Shown here: piece by piece, positions 1 to 8,292 of the stretch | Layout: each line of letters starts with the position of its first letter | How positions within the stretch are numbered: position 1 is the stretch's first letter | DNA from: Adlercreutzia mucosicola DSM 19490 | Lineage (GTDB): Bacteria > Actinomycetota > Coriobacteriia > Coriobacteriales > Eggerthellaceae | Assembly: GCF_000422625.1 (NCBI RefSeq) | Contig: NZ_AUGK01000005.1 | Location: forward strand, 124,001 to 188,000 | Reading direction: 5' to 3' | Length of the DNA: 64,000 nucleotides | Notes under the pieces: generated by a model | The model's database searches: none | Told to the model about the DNA's origin: nothing | Seen by the model: only the letters and a program-made list of their open reading frames with translations | Program-made: the position numbers and the translations under genes

Positions 1-835
1 GGTTGTCCCACCAGTCCTTATTCGCGTAGATGCCCACCTTGAAGCCCTCGTTGGCCACCATAGAGCAGAAGCGGTTGGCCATGGCGCCGAGCAGCCCCTT
101 GTCGAGGCTCGCCTGGCACTTGTCCTCCATATCGTAGTACACCGGCAGATCCAGATCCTGTGGAGCGATACCGTTCTCCTTGAGCACCCGCAGCACGTGG
201 CGCGCCTCGCCCTCGGCCGAAGACGAGGGACCCAACTCACGAGTGGCGTAGGAGTACAGGTACACGCCCACCTTCAAGCCCGCGGCTTTGGCGCCCCGGT
301 AGTTCCGGGCGAACCACGTGTCGTCCTGGCGCGGCGTGTCGTTGCCGTAAGCACAGCGAATGATGGCGAAGGTGATACCGTCGGCCTTCACCTGGTTCCA
401 GTCGATGGCCCGATAGCCCGAGCCGCTCGAGTTGTTGTGGTAAGAGACGTCGATGCCGATCTCCTGCACGCCCGGCACGGAAACGATCTGATTGGCGCCA
501 TTCGGCGTTTCGCGATAGGTATAGGTGTCCTTGCCGTTCGATCGCGACCAGGTGGAGCGGTAGCTGTCACCGACGTCACTGAACGCGCCGCTGAACAGCT
601 GGATGCCCTCGTCGGCCAGTTTCTCATTTTCCTCGTAGATCACATTATCGGGGATACCATCGGTGAAGCGGAAGCTGTTCGCCTGCTCACCCGTCGTGTC
701 CTGGTACTCGGGCTCGGGGATGCCGGCGTATTCGCCACCGGAGGCCCCGCCCGCAGCCTCGGCGAAAGCCAGGGCCGGAACGAGGGAAAGTGCCAGCGTA
801 GACGCCAGAACCAATCGAAGTGCTCTCTGCTTCAT
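1..835 (-). CDS. GH25 lysozyme-like secreted muramidase, partial (C-terminus beyond window)
   Basis: The minus-strand frame is open from an ATG at 833-835 to the window edge. An AAGGAAGG-type ribosome site lies just upstream. The first ~24 residues are a signal peptide (MKQRALRLVLAS..., ending in ALAFA). From about residue 95 the frame reads like a glycoside hydrolase family 25 domain: 'GIDVSYHN' near its start (the Asp of GIDVS is typical of GH25), 'FAIIRCAYG', 'AGLKVGVYLYSYA', 'LPVYYDMED' (the D-x-E acidic pair of the active site) and 'GFKVGIYAN'. Family knowledge: GH25 enzymes cleave the MurNAc-GlcNAc bond of peptidoglycan outside the cell. Whether wall-binding repeats follow, as in the neighbouring exoproteins, cannot be seen. 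It is divergent from the L,D-transpeptidase gene. Identification is firm; only the 3' end is missing. Confidence 0.88.
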   Translation of the reverse strand, partial: MKQRALRLVLASTLALSLVPALAFAEAAGGASGGEYAGIPEPEYQDTTGEQANSFRFTDGIPDNVIYEENEKLADEGIQLFSGAFSDVGDSYRSTWSRSNGKDTYTYRETPNGANQIVSVPGVQEIGIDVSYHNNSSGSGYRAIDWNQVKADGITFAIIRCAYGNDTPRQDDTWFARNYRGAKAAGLKVGVYLYSYATRELGPSSSAEGEARHVLRVLKENGIAPQDLDLPVYYDMEDKCQASLDKGLLGAMANRFCSMVANEGFKVGIYANKDWWDN

Positions 836-858
836 TTCTACCTTCCTTAAGCACTCGG

Positions 859-906
859 TTGACATTCGTAACCCAATCGTCACTAAAGTCTTTGCATGGT
901 ACCATG
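859..906. promoter_or_regulatory. Candidate regulatory segment between two divergent cell-wall genes
   Basis: The 268-bp divergent gap between the lysozyme and the L,D-transpeptidase contains a consensus TTGACA (859-864) without a convincing -10 partner at 17 nt. It also contains a perfect 12-bp palindrome CATGGTACCATG (895-906). It may be a shared operator, but no regulator is identified, so this is only a candidate. Confidence 0.22.
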
Positions 907-1103
907 GTCGCAGGGCCTTCGCAATCTCGAAAAGCCCCGAAACCTCCCTCTGGCCACATTCCCCTTTTTCCTGTTCAACAGCGGAATGCAACCGCATCTG
1001 CCCCCTTTAATTGTCGGCAAAATGTGATACCATCGCGAACGGAAGAAGGAGAAACGCGATAGGCAGGATGACGCGCGCGAGCGCGCCTACGGAGGAGAGT
1101 GAT

Positions 1104-2648
1104 ATGCACAACGTTCATCTCAGACAATCATGGTGCAAGGTGGGCCTTGCGGCGCTGTTGGCGCTGGGCACCATCCCCGCTGCGGGCCTGTCGGCCGTCG
1201 GCCAGGCTTGGGCCGCCGAGACCGAGGTGGCCCCCGCAGCTGTGACGGCCACCACCGAGGGGCCGGAAGCGGCGATCGGAGCGGCTCAGCCGACTGCCGG
1301 CGTCACCGAGCAGACACCCGCAGATGCCGCCGCGCCTCGCGACGCTGCGGCCGAAGATGCCGACCCGATCGACGCCCCCGCCACCCCGGCGCAGCCGCAA
1401 GCGCCGGCGCTGCCCGCCCTGGCCAGCGGGTGGAATTACCTGGACGGCCAGTGGTACTACGGGCGTGCCGATGGCACCCCGCAAACGGGCTGGCTGTACG
1501 ACGGGGCCTGGTACTACCTGCACCCCGACACCGGGGCCATGGCCACCTACTGGACCCAGGTCGACGGCACGTGGTACTACCTGGGCGGCTCCGGCGCCAT
1601 GGAAACGGGCTGGCAGTTCATCGACGGAGCCTGGTACTACCTGGCCTCCAACGGCGAGCGCGCCCACGGCTGGCAGTGGATCGGCAACGCGTGGTACTAC
1701 CTGTACCCCGACACCGGCGCCATGGCTGCGGGCTGGGTGCAGATCGACGGCACCTGGTACCTCCTCAGCTGGTCGGGCGCCATGCAGACGGGATGGCAGT
1801 GGGCCAACGGGGCCTGGTACTACCTGCACGGATCGGGCGCCATGGCCACGGGCTGGCAGTCGGTGGGCGGCTCGTGGTACTATCTCTACCCCGACACCGG
1901 TGTCATGGCTGCGGGTTGGGTGCAGATCGACGGCACCTGGTACCTCCTCGGCAATTCGGGAGCTATGAAGACGGGGTGGCAGTGGGCCAACGGGGCCTGG
2001 TACTACCTGCACGGATCGGGTGCCATGGCCACGGGCTGGCAGTCGGTGGGCAGCGCCTGGTACTACCTCTTCCCCGATTCCGGCGTCATGGCCACGGGCT
2101 GGCTCCAGCTCGGCGATAGCTGGTACTACCTCGACGGCTCGGGCGCCATGGTCACGGGTTCCCGCACCATCGGTAACGAGTACCATCAATTCGACGGCTC
2201 GGGCGTCTGGCAGGGCAGCACCGATCTGGCAGGTATGTTCGCCGCCTGGGCCCAGCCCGAGTGGAGCGCGACCAACTGGCTCATCCTCGTCGACACCGCC
2301 CGCTGCAAGGTGGCCGTCTTCTGGGGCTCTCAGTGGAACTGGCAGCTGCAGCACCTTTGGGACTGCTCCCCGGGCAAGGCTTCCACGCCCACGGTGAAGG
2401 GCCGCTTCTCGGTAGGCAGCCGCGGATACTATTTCGATTCCAAGAACGCCCGCTGCTTCTATTACACACAGTTCTACGGGAACTACCTGTTCCACTCGGT
2501 GCTCTACCACCAAACATCCTCCCCCACCTGGATTATGGACGGCCGTCTGGGCATCCCGCTGTCCCACGGCTGCGTTCGCCTTGATGTGTGGAATGCCCAG
2601 TGGATCTACAACAACATCCCGGGCAACACCCGCGTCTACGTCTGGTAA
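1104..2648 (+). CDS. Secreted L,D-transpeptidase (YkuD) with cell-wall-binding repeats
   Basis: 514-residue protein. The ATG at 1104 is chosen over the longer frame from 1011 because GGAGGAG lies 7 nt before it and a signal peptide (about residues 1-40, ending AQAWAA) follows directly. An Ala/Pro-rich linker (about 40-105) leads to 12-13 tandem ~20-residue wall-binding repeats (about 109-372; 'WYYL...GSGAMATGW' pattern). The C-terminal ~140 residues form an L,D-transpeptidase catalytic domain with the diagnostic 'SHGCVRL' motif near residue 486, in which Cys is the nucleophile. Such enzymes make 3-3 peptidoglycan cross-links or attach proteins to the wall. The gene stands alone and is followed by a strong terminator. 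Domain assignment is firm; substrate and repeat ligand are inferred. Confidence 0.93.
   Translation: MHNVHLRQSWCKVGLAALLALGTIPAAGLSAVGQAWAAETEVAPAAVTATTEGPEAAIGAAQPTAGVTEQTPADAAAPRDAAAEDADPIDAPATPAQPQAPALPALASGWNYLDGQWYYGRADGTPQTGWLYDGAWYYLHPDTGAMATYWTQVDGTWYYLGGSGAMETGWQFIDGAWYYLASNGERAHGWQWIGNAWYYLYPDTGAMAAGWVQIDGTWYLLSWSGAMQTGWQWANGAWYYLHGSGAMATGWQSVGGSWYYLYPDTGVMAAGWVQIDGTWYLLGNSGAMKTGWQWANGAWYYLHGSGAMATGWQSVGSAWYYLFPDSGVMATGWLQLGDSWYYLDGSGAMVTGSRTIGNEYHQFDGSGVWQGSTDLAGMFAAWAQPEWSATNWLILVDTARCKVAVFWGSQWNWQLQHLWDCSPGKASTPTVKGRFSVGSRGYYFDSKNARCFYYTQFYGNYLFHSVLYHQTSSPTWIMDGRLGIPLSHGCVRLDVWNAQWIYNNIPGNTRVYVW
1428..2220 (+). repeat. Array of ~13 cell-wall (choline/glucan) binding repeats in the L,D-transpeptidase
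   Basis: In-frame 60-bp units, each encoding about 20 residues of the form GW-x(3-4)-G-x-WYYL-x(2)-GSGAMAT. Some pairs of units are nearly identical in DNA, for example the units around 1796-1850 and 1976-2030. Alternating 'LYPDTG' and 'LHGSGA' units suggest expansion by duplication of pairs. Confidence 0.85.
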
Positions 2649-2665
2649 GCGCATCCCGACTTCCT

Positions 2666-2709
2666 AAGACGAAGGACCCCGCATCAGTGCATGCGGGGTC
2701 CTTCGTCTT
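2666..2709. terminator. Strong, probably bidirectional hairpin terminator
   Basis: A perfect 19-bp inverted repeat (2666-2684 with 2691-2709) with a 6-nt loop. Its outer arms are AAGACGAAGG / CCTTCGTCTT, followed by a short T/C-rich stretch. It lies between the stop of the plus-strand L,D-transpeptidase and the end of the minus-strand DUF2304 gene, so it can end both transcripts. Confidence 0.85.
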
Positions 2710-2752
2710 TCTCTCGGCGCTTTGGGATCATACCCCACGCGACCAATGTGGT

Positions 2753-3100
2753 CTAACGGGAAGCATCCCCCTGGCCCTCGTCGGATACCTGGGAAAGGGC
2801 CACCGACTGGGTGAGTTGGGTGAGCTTCGTCCGCAGGCGGGCGTTTTCCACCGATGCCGACAACTGGCGATAGATAACCACGACTAGCAGACAGAGAAAC
2901 ACGAAATTGGCCGGGGACTCGAAACCCAGCAGATTCGAGAAAAAGAATACGATCTGCGGGAATATGGCGATAACGATCAGAATCAAAGCAAAGAGAAACC
3001 AGAACACCGCATCGGCCGTCGCAAGTTGGTGATGGCGAATCTTCACCACCACATAGGTCAGAGCGAAAATCACCCCCGCAATAAGAAAAGTCCAGTACAT
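2753..3100 (-). CDS. DUF2304-family small membrane protein
   Basis: 115 residues from the ATG at 3100, preceded by AAGGGGA within the end of the upstream gene. Three hydrophobic segments are visible (about residues 3-20, 30-52 and 62-78), followed by a charged, probably coiled tail. Size, topology and position directly after a DPM1-like GT2 match DUF2304 proteins, which commonly pair with polyprenyl-phosphate glycosyltransferases. The exact role is unknown; a membrane partner of the preceding transferase is the best guess. It is the last gene of the minus-strand set that starts near 8282 or further upstream. Confidence 0.75.
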   Translation of the reverse strand: MYWTFLIAGVIFALTYVVVKIRHHQLATADAVFWFLFALILIVIAIFPQIVFFFSNLLGFESPANFVFLCLLVVVIYRQLSASVENARLRTKLTQLTQSVALSQVSDEGQGDASR

Positions 3101-3101
3101 G

Positions 3102-3794
3102 CTAGTTCCCCTTCTTTCGGAACCACTGAACGAACATGATGGAAATGCACACGCGCAGCATGTAGGCAACTGATTTCGTGAAGTTCAGATAGCTCTCACC
3201 GGCAACGCGATCGCGCATTTCCACCTGCATCTCGGACACGCGGTACCCATTGCGAATGCACAGGGCCATAGTATCCGGCTCGGGGCTGAAGTCGTAGTTG
3301 TGGGCGAACTGGCGAATCATGTCGCGATCGAACAGGCGCATGCCCGACGTGGGGTCCTGCACTTTCTGCCCCGTCGTCAAGCGAATCATGGCCGTAATGA
3401 GCGCCGAGCCCGCCATACGTGCAGACACGGGCTTTTTCTGGGCGCAGAACCGCGAGCCGATGATGATATCGGACCCGTCCCGCTCCGCTTGCTCCACCAT
3501 GGGCATGATATAGGCGGCCGAGTGCTGACCATCGGCATCGAACTGCACGGCATAGTCGTAACCCCGCTGGAAGGCGTACTTCATCCCCGTCTGAAATCCC
3601 CCGGCTAAGCCCAGATTCATGGGCAGCGTGATGATATTGAACCCGTGCGCACGGCATATCGCCTCAGTCGCGTCCGAAGAGCCGTCATTGATGATGATGT
3701 GGTCAACGCCGGGCGCGTTGCGCTGCAAATCCTCTATCGTGGAAACGATATTGTCCTCTTCATTATAGGCGGGAACAATGGCCAGAACTTTCAA
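3102..3794 (-). CDS. GT2 glycosyltransferase, dolichyl/polyprenyl-phosphate mannosyltransferase-like
   Basis: 230 residues. The N-terminus 'VLAIVPAYNEEDNI' and 'INDGSSD' are the nucleotide-binding part of a GT2 GT-A fold, and 'QFDADGQH' supplies the DxD metal-binding motif near residue 88. There are no large membrane segments, so it resembles soluble DPM1-like enzymes that load a sugar onto a polyprenyl phosphate at the cytoplasmic face. Its stop is 1 nt before the DUF2304 gene, supporting a functional pair. The sugar is not predictable from sequence. Confidence 0.88.
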   Translation of the reverse strand: MKVLAIVPAYNEEDNIVSTIEDLQRNAPGVDHIIINDGSSDATEAICRAHGFNIITLPMNLGLAGGFQTGMKYAFQRGYDYAVQFDADGQHSAAYIMPMVEQAERDGSDIIIGSRFCAQKKPVSARMAGSALITAMIRLTTGQKVQDPTSGMRLFDRDMIRQFAHNYDFSPEPDTMALCIRNGYRVSEMQVEMRDRVAGESYLNFTKSVAYMLRVCISIMFVQWFRKKGN

Positions 3795-3881
3795 CGGACC
3801 CCCAAAAATCGCTGCGTATGATGCATCAGCAAGTATAGCGCATAAGACGCCCCATCATCGCCGCAGAGCCGTTTCGATCCA

Positions 3882-5045
3882 TTAGCGAGAGAAGGCGGCC
3901 AGGCGCTCGTAGAAGTCAGAGAGCCATGCGGCCGAGTCGGCGACATCAAAACCGCTCTGACGAACCTGCTCAGCGGAAGCCAGGCGATCAGGTTCATCCT
4001 CCATGAACGCGAGAGCTGTATCGGCCCACACTTCAGTACCCGCAGAAAGGGGCAAGCGAACCGCCCGAGAGGAGATGACAGCCTCGGGAGACACCCCCTC
4101 GGAAAGCACAACGGGCACTCCGGCAGCCTGGGCTTCTACCGCCGCCATCCCAAGCCCCTCCTTATACGACGGAAACACAAACGCATCGAATGCCTTCAGA
4201 ACGCTCGCCACATCATCGGTCATGCCGTAGAACACGACGCTCCCCTCCATTCCAAGACGAGACGCCAGCGCCCTTAACTCGGGCTCACACTCGCCGCGGC
4301 CCACAAGTACGAGCTTGGCCCCCGGTCTGCGCTGGCGTATGTTCGAGAACACCTTGAGCAGAAACTCGTGGTTCTTTACGGGGGTCAAACGCCCCACGTG
4401 GCCTATTACCGGCCCTTCCCCCCATCCAAACGCACGTTTTGCCGCACAACGCTGAGCAAGACTGCATTCATACCGCTCGACGTCAATGCCGTTTTTCAGA
4501 ACATGAAACCTATCCCCCTCCACCACTTTGGTGCCAAACCGATCGATCCCCGCCTGCCTCGAACACGCGAGGAACTCATCGGCCACAAAGCGCGTCGGAT
4601 AAGACACCGCCCTAAATCCCAGCTGACCCACAGAGAGGGGAAAATGCTGCGCATGGCTGTGGGCAACGGCGGCCCGCCCTTCTTTCTTCGCTGCCGTCAA
4701 ATATAGGGCAGCGCTGCTGCCAATATGCCCGTGGACAACGCGCCATTCGGGATGAGATGCAATAAGGCTGCGCGCACCGCCCGCGTAGGTTAGTGCATTG
4801 ACTCCATTAAACCGGGGAAGCCGATAGATCCTCCCCCCCAGCTCTTCAATTTCCCCATCATAATCGCACTCTCGCATCTCGTGCACCAGAAAATCAAATT
4901 GGACTCTCTGCCGGTCAATGGCGCGATACAGATTCATGATCATGGTCTCAGCACCGGCCCGATCCATCGCACCGATAACCTGAAGTACGCGCAGGGGCTC
5001 TTTAGCGCCCGTCATTTCATTTGCCCGTGATATCATTTTCATCAT
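3882..5045 (-). CDS. GT4-family (GT-B) glycosyltransferase
   Basis: About 387 residues. The N-terminal 'VLQVIGAMDRAGAETMIMNL' region is the acceptor half with its glycine/AGAE loop. 'VIGHVGRLTPVKNHE' begins the donor half, and 'FVFPSYKEGLGMAAVEAQAAGVP' holds the E-x7-E-type donor motif, so this is a retaining GT4 enzyme of the capsule/EPS type (EpsF-like). The frame overlaps the flippase stop. AGAGG abuts the first ATG (5045), and the fourth residue's ATG (5036) has better spacing, so the start could be 3 codons shorter. Donor and acceptor are unknown; context makes it part of the LicD-Wzx glycan set. Confidence 0.88.
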   Translation of the reverse strand: MMKMISRANEMTGAKEPLRVLQVIGAMDRAGAETMIMNLYRAIDRQRVQFDFLVHEMRECDYDGEIEELGGRIYRLPRFNGVNALTYAGGARSLIASHPEWRVVHGHIGSSAALYLTAAKKEGRAAVAHSHAQHFPLSVGQLGFRAVSYPTRFVADEFLACSRQAGIDRFGTKVVEGDRFHVLKNGIDVERYECSLAQRCAAKRAFGWGEGPVIGHVGRLTPVKNHEFLLKVFSNIRQRRPGAKLVLVGRGECEPELRALASRLGMEGSVVFYGMTDDVASVLKAFDAFVFPSYKEGLGMAAVEAQAAGVPVVLSEGVSPEAVISSRAVRLPLSAGTEVWADTALAFMEDEPDRLASAEQVRQSGFDVADSAAWLSDFYERLAAFSR

Positions 5046-6318
5046 CCTCTACCGCATTTTGCGAAGTCGGGATATCCTTGACACTCTTCGCAAGGAAGAA
5101 CAGCATTACCAAAGCGCCTATGAGGCTGGCTATGGCACCCGCGAAGGACACGCCGTTCATACCCCACTGATCAACACAGAAGACACTCAAGGGAATAATG
5201 GCAGCAAAGGCAACGATATTCCCCCAAAAATTACCCTTGAAGCACCGAACGGTAATAAGCAGATCGCCAAAGAACCACAGAAATGCCGTGGCAATCGATG
5301 CGATAATGACAGGCTGCAACAAGTAGGCATAAGGAGCGATACTCTCGCCAAACAGAAGAAGCAGTGCCCATTCGCCAATGAGGCCGAACAATCCGTAGCA
5401 CAAGGCGCCCACCAAGAGAATGGCCGCAACCGTCCGCGCAAGCAATTTCAAGAAAGCACCCTTGTTCCCCTCCAGGTAATAGCGGGGAAACACATCGAGC
5501 AGGGGCACATACAGATATGTCGCGCCCATTTGCACTATGAGCGCCGGAGCAGCCACCGAGGAGTAGATGCCCAGCGCTGCATCGCCCATCCTGGCAAGCA
5601 GATACTGTTTCGGCACGGCGAACAAAGCACTGCCCGCAGCACCGGCAAGCACCGCTGAAAATGAGCGCTTGAGCAAGTAGACTGCTTTTTTGATCGTAAT
5701 ACGCACGCCATACTGCTCAAAGGCACGCGAATGGGGAACGTCGAACAGAACCAGAACTCCCAATACTGCAACGGTCATGGAAACAATCGCCCAATTGAGG
5801 CTTTGGGTGAGCCAAAAGACGAGAACAAATGCAGCAAGAGTTGAAAAACCCTGCAGTATGAAGGACTTCCCTATGAAGTCCATGCGACGATTCAGCTGAT
5901 CGAGGCCGTGGAGGATATCGATGACGAGCCCCACCGCCTTGAAGATGAAATACAGAACGATAGGGAGCAGCGAACCCAGTGGACAGGTGATGAGCGCATA
6001 TGCCATGCAGCCAACAAAGGCCATCCCTAGGGTGATCAACCGGAATCCCAGATACTCCGTCGTGCTGTTCTCGCGCTTAATATCCGAAACCTGGTAGGTT
6101 CCCATCTTGTAGTTTGCAAACGTCGCAAAGGTGCCCACCACCGACATGGCAAGCGACAGCAAACCCGCCGCATCGTAGCTCGAGGAAAGGCGTACTACCA
6201 ATATGGTGACCATCCATTGGCAGGCCAGGTAGACGATCGACCCCGCCGAGTTCCACAACATATTGGCGCGAGCCGAAAGAGGCGGGTAGTCAGCCCCCCT
6301 TTTGTCTGCCACTAGCAT
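5017..6318 (-). CDS. Wzx-type oligosaccharide flippase (MOP superfamily)
   Basis: 433 residues with about 12 hydrophobic segments and few charges, typical of polysaccharide-repeat flippases. 'GTYQVSDIKR' lies in the first cytoplasmic part and a charged tail ends the protein. It should move undecaprenyl-linked repeat units across the membrane. The start overlaps the LicD stop by 7 nt and the end overlaps the following GT4, so the three genes are translationally coupled. Family assignment rests on topology and context rather than on a catalytic motif. No matching Wzy polymerase lies in this sub-cluster. Confidence 0.85.
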   Translation of the reverse strand: MLVADKRGADYPPLSARANMLWNSAGSIVYLACQWMVTILVVRLSSSYDAAGLLSLAMSVVGTFATFANYKMGTYQVSDIKRENSTTEYLGFRLITLGMAFVGCMAYALITCPLGSLLPIVLYFIFKAVGLVIDILHGLDQLNRRMDFIGKSFILQGFSTLAAFVLVFWLTQSLNWAIVSMTVAVLGVLVLFDVPHSRAFEQYGVRITIKKAVYLLKRSFSAVLAGAAGSALFAVPKQYLLARMGDAALGIYSSVAAPALIVQMGATYLYVPLLDVFPRYYLEGNKGAFLKLLARTVAAILLVGALCYGLFGLIGEWALLLLFGESIAPYAYLLQPVIIASIATAFLWFFGDLLITVRCFKGNFWGNIVAFAAIIPLSVFCVDQWGMNGVSFAGAIASLIGALVMLFFLAKSVKDIPTSQNAVEDDENDITGK

Positions 6319-7112
6319 AGACGATAGGCCTCGCAGGTGTGCACCGCCCGGTCATCGGAAGACGGAGGCGTCTCCCAATCGCCGTATTGGATGTTCAAAA
6401 ACTCACGATACCCGCTGGGGGCAAGGTATACGCGATCCTCGAATGGCATCTCCACAGGCTCGAATAACGTTTTGGGGAAAACATGGGCACTATCCCCCTG
6501 AGCCACGACATCGGCCACAAAGGAAGATCCGGAAGGGCAGGCTTCCCGAGAAAGGGAGTCGATAATGCCGGCATATTTCCGTGGGTCGCTGCGGCCCACA
6601 AGAGGACACACGATGCGCTTGGCAAGCTTCGCCAGGGCATTTGAGCCGACCGCGGGGTCGGCAACAATGAAATTGTACATCAAGTTCGCTCGCGCACGTT
6701 TTCGAAAGAGGGCGCCATCGTTCGGGTCTACCTCATCATAAGGGAAGATGTCTACCCACACCCCCACATCTCGATCTTTGCGAACGAAGTTCTCGAGAAC
6801 CGCCGTTGTCGTATCGACCACCTTCAAAAAGGGATAAAACGCTCCCCCGTGCCGATAAGAGGCAAGGGCAAAACGAGACGAAGAGCGCCATTGATCGAAA
6901 TTCTCAGCAAATCGTTCATAGTCAGCCCGGAACATAAGGGCGTCCATATCGTCATCCCACGGTATGAAGCCACCATGGCGCACCGCACCTAGCAAGGTGC
7001 CATAGGCCATAAAGTATCGTAGGTCGTGCTCAATGCAGATACGATGTATCTCATCGAAAATCTCTAATTCGATCTGCTTCATATCATCTATGGTGAGGGA
7101 CACCATACCCAT
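6312..7112 (-). CDS. LicD-family phosphotransferase
   Basis: 266 residues. 'YFMAYGTLLGAVRHGGFIPW' followed by 'DDDMD' (about residues 34-58) is the hallmark LicD/fukutin-type nucleotidyltransferase-fold core, in which the acidic cluster binds metal. LicD proteins transfer phosphocholine, or another phospho-substituent, from a CDP-activated donor to a glycan. AAAGGA precedes the ATG. It sits between a GT4 and a flippase, so it probably modifies the repeat unit before export. No choline uptake, kinase or cytidylyltransferase genes (licB/A/C) are visible, so the transferred group may not be choline. See the finding on choline-binding repeats. Confidence 0.9.
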   Translation of the reverse strand: MGMVSLTIDDMKQIELEIFDEIHRICIEHDLRYFMAYGTLLGAVRHGGFIPWDDDMDALMFRADYERFAENFDQWRSSSRFALASYRHGGAFYPFLKVVDTTTAVLENFVRKDRDVGVWVDIFPYDEVDPNDGALFRKRARANLMYNFIVADPAVGSNALAKLAKRIVCPLVGRSDPRKYAGIIDSLSREACPSGSSFVADVVAQGDSAHVFPKTLFEPVEMPFEDRVYLAPSGYREFLNIQYGDWETPPSSDDRAVHTCEAYRLC

Positions 7113-7124
7113 AGCATTCCTTTC

Positions 7125-8282
7125 TCAGTCCAAGGCGTCTACCTGCGCCTGTTTGCAGGCGCGAAGGACCCTCTGCGCTGTAGAGTCCCACGAGAACTCC
7201 GCCTCCACTCTCTGCCGAAGGGCGCATCCGCAACGAGAACGGTCTTCGCCGTGTTCTGCGAAATGCTCCACCCAGTCAGCGATGACGCGAGCATCGGGCT
7301 CCGTCAATATGACGCCATAGTCATTAGACGGCATCAGTTCGCGCGCACCTCCCACGTCCGTCGCCAAGGGCACAACTCCCCAGGCAGCACATTCGAGGAG
7401 TGAAGTGGAAAAACCCTCGGACCTCGAAGGCAGGCAAAATAAATCGGAGGCTCGGAGAAGTGCGGAGACGTCAGGCGGCGCCAAGCGCCCGAGCACCTTG
7501 ATGTTGGGATGATTGTCCTCCAATTCCTTGCGCAAAGGGCCGTCACCGGCAAAAAGAAACCAGATGTCCATCCGGTCCTCCAAGAGGGTGGCCACTTCCG
7601 AAAGCACCCGAATGCCCTTTTCCGGAACGAATCGCCCCGTGAATGAGACAATGGTATCTGCCCCAGAAAGTCCCAGTTCCTCGCGAAAGTCTCGCGTCGA
7701 TGCGTTTTCGCGAAACGAAGCAGCATCAATGGAGTTATTGAGAACGCCCTGCGGCTGAATGGCAAAATGCCTCAGCCATGCGCAACTTTTTTGCGATACG
7801 CCATAGAACGCGGGAGAGAAGCGCTTGACCACCGCGGTAATCCCATGTTCGTACCACTCGACTATAGGGTCGAGGACCGGCGAGCCGAAGGTCAGATGAG
7901 CCGATCCATGATCGATCACCACGGGTGATACGCCCTTGCGCCGAGCGAACCGAAGCCCCTCCAGGGTGTGACCGTAGAATCGCGTGTTCACCACAACATA
8001 GTCGACGGACTCGGCCGCCAGGTCGTCGATCAGCCTTCGGTAGGACTTGTTCTTGCGCGGGAACGGATAGCGGCCGCCCACCAGATTAAAGCAAGGGAGC
8101 CTGACGATGTCAGCACCGTTGGCAAGACGCTCTCGCTCCGGAAGATCGAACACGTTCGACGTTACGATAAAAACGCGATGGCTCCGCAGCGCAAGCGCCT
8201 CGGCCAGGTGATCGGTGTAGACTTCCGCGCCTCCGATATTCGGATAGTACAAGGCCGAGAATATGCATATGGTCTTACCCAA
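7125..8282 (-). CDS. GT4-family (GT-B) glycosyltransferase
   Basis: 385 residues. 'SALYYPNIGGAEVYTDHLA' is the classical N-terminal GT4 acceptor loop. 'VSFTGRFVPEKGI' opens the donor domain, and 'LPSRSEGFSTSLLECAAWG' carries the donor-binding glutamates. It probably adds a sugar to a lipid-linked repeat unit at the cytoplasmic face. It begins 10 nt after the S8 protease stop and ends 12 nt before LicD, consistent with a single transcript. Sugar specificity is not predictable. Confidence 0.9.
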   Translation of the reverse strand: MGKTICIFSALYYPNIGGAEVYTDHLAEALALRSHRVFIVTSNVFDLPERERLANGADIVRLPCFNLVGGRYPFPRKNKSYRRLIDDLAAESVDYVVVNTRFYGHTLEGLRFARRKGVSPVVIDHGSAHLTFGSPVLDPIVEWYEHGITAVVKRFSPAFYGVSQKSCAWLRHFAIQPQGVLNNSIDAASFRENASTRDFREELGLSGADTIVSFTGRFVPEKGIRVLSEVATLLEDRMDIWFLFAGDGPLRKELEDNHPNIKVLGRLAPPDVSALLRASDLFCLPSRSEGFSTSLLECAAWGVVPLATDVGGARELMPSNDYGVILTEPDARVIADWVEHFAEHGEDRSRCGCALRQRVEAEFSWDSTAQRVLRACKQAQVDALD

Positions 8283-8292
8283 AACAACGCTC

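Noticed and set aside
1428-2220. CRISPR-like regular repeats
   Set aside because: The 60-bp units are in frame and encode wall-binding repeats; there are no unique spacers and no cas genes.
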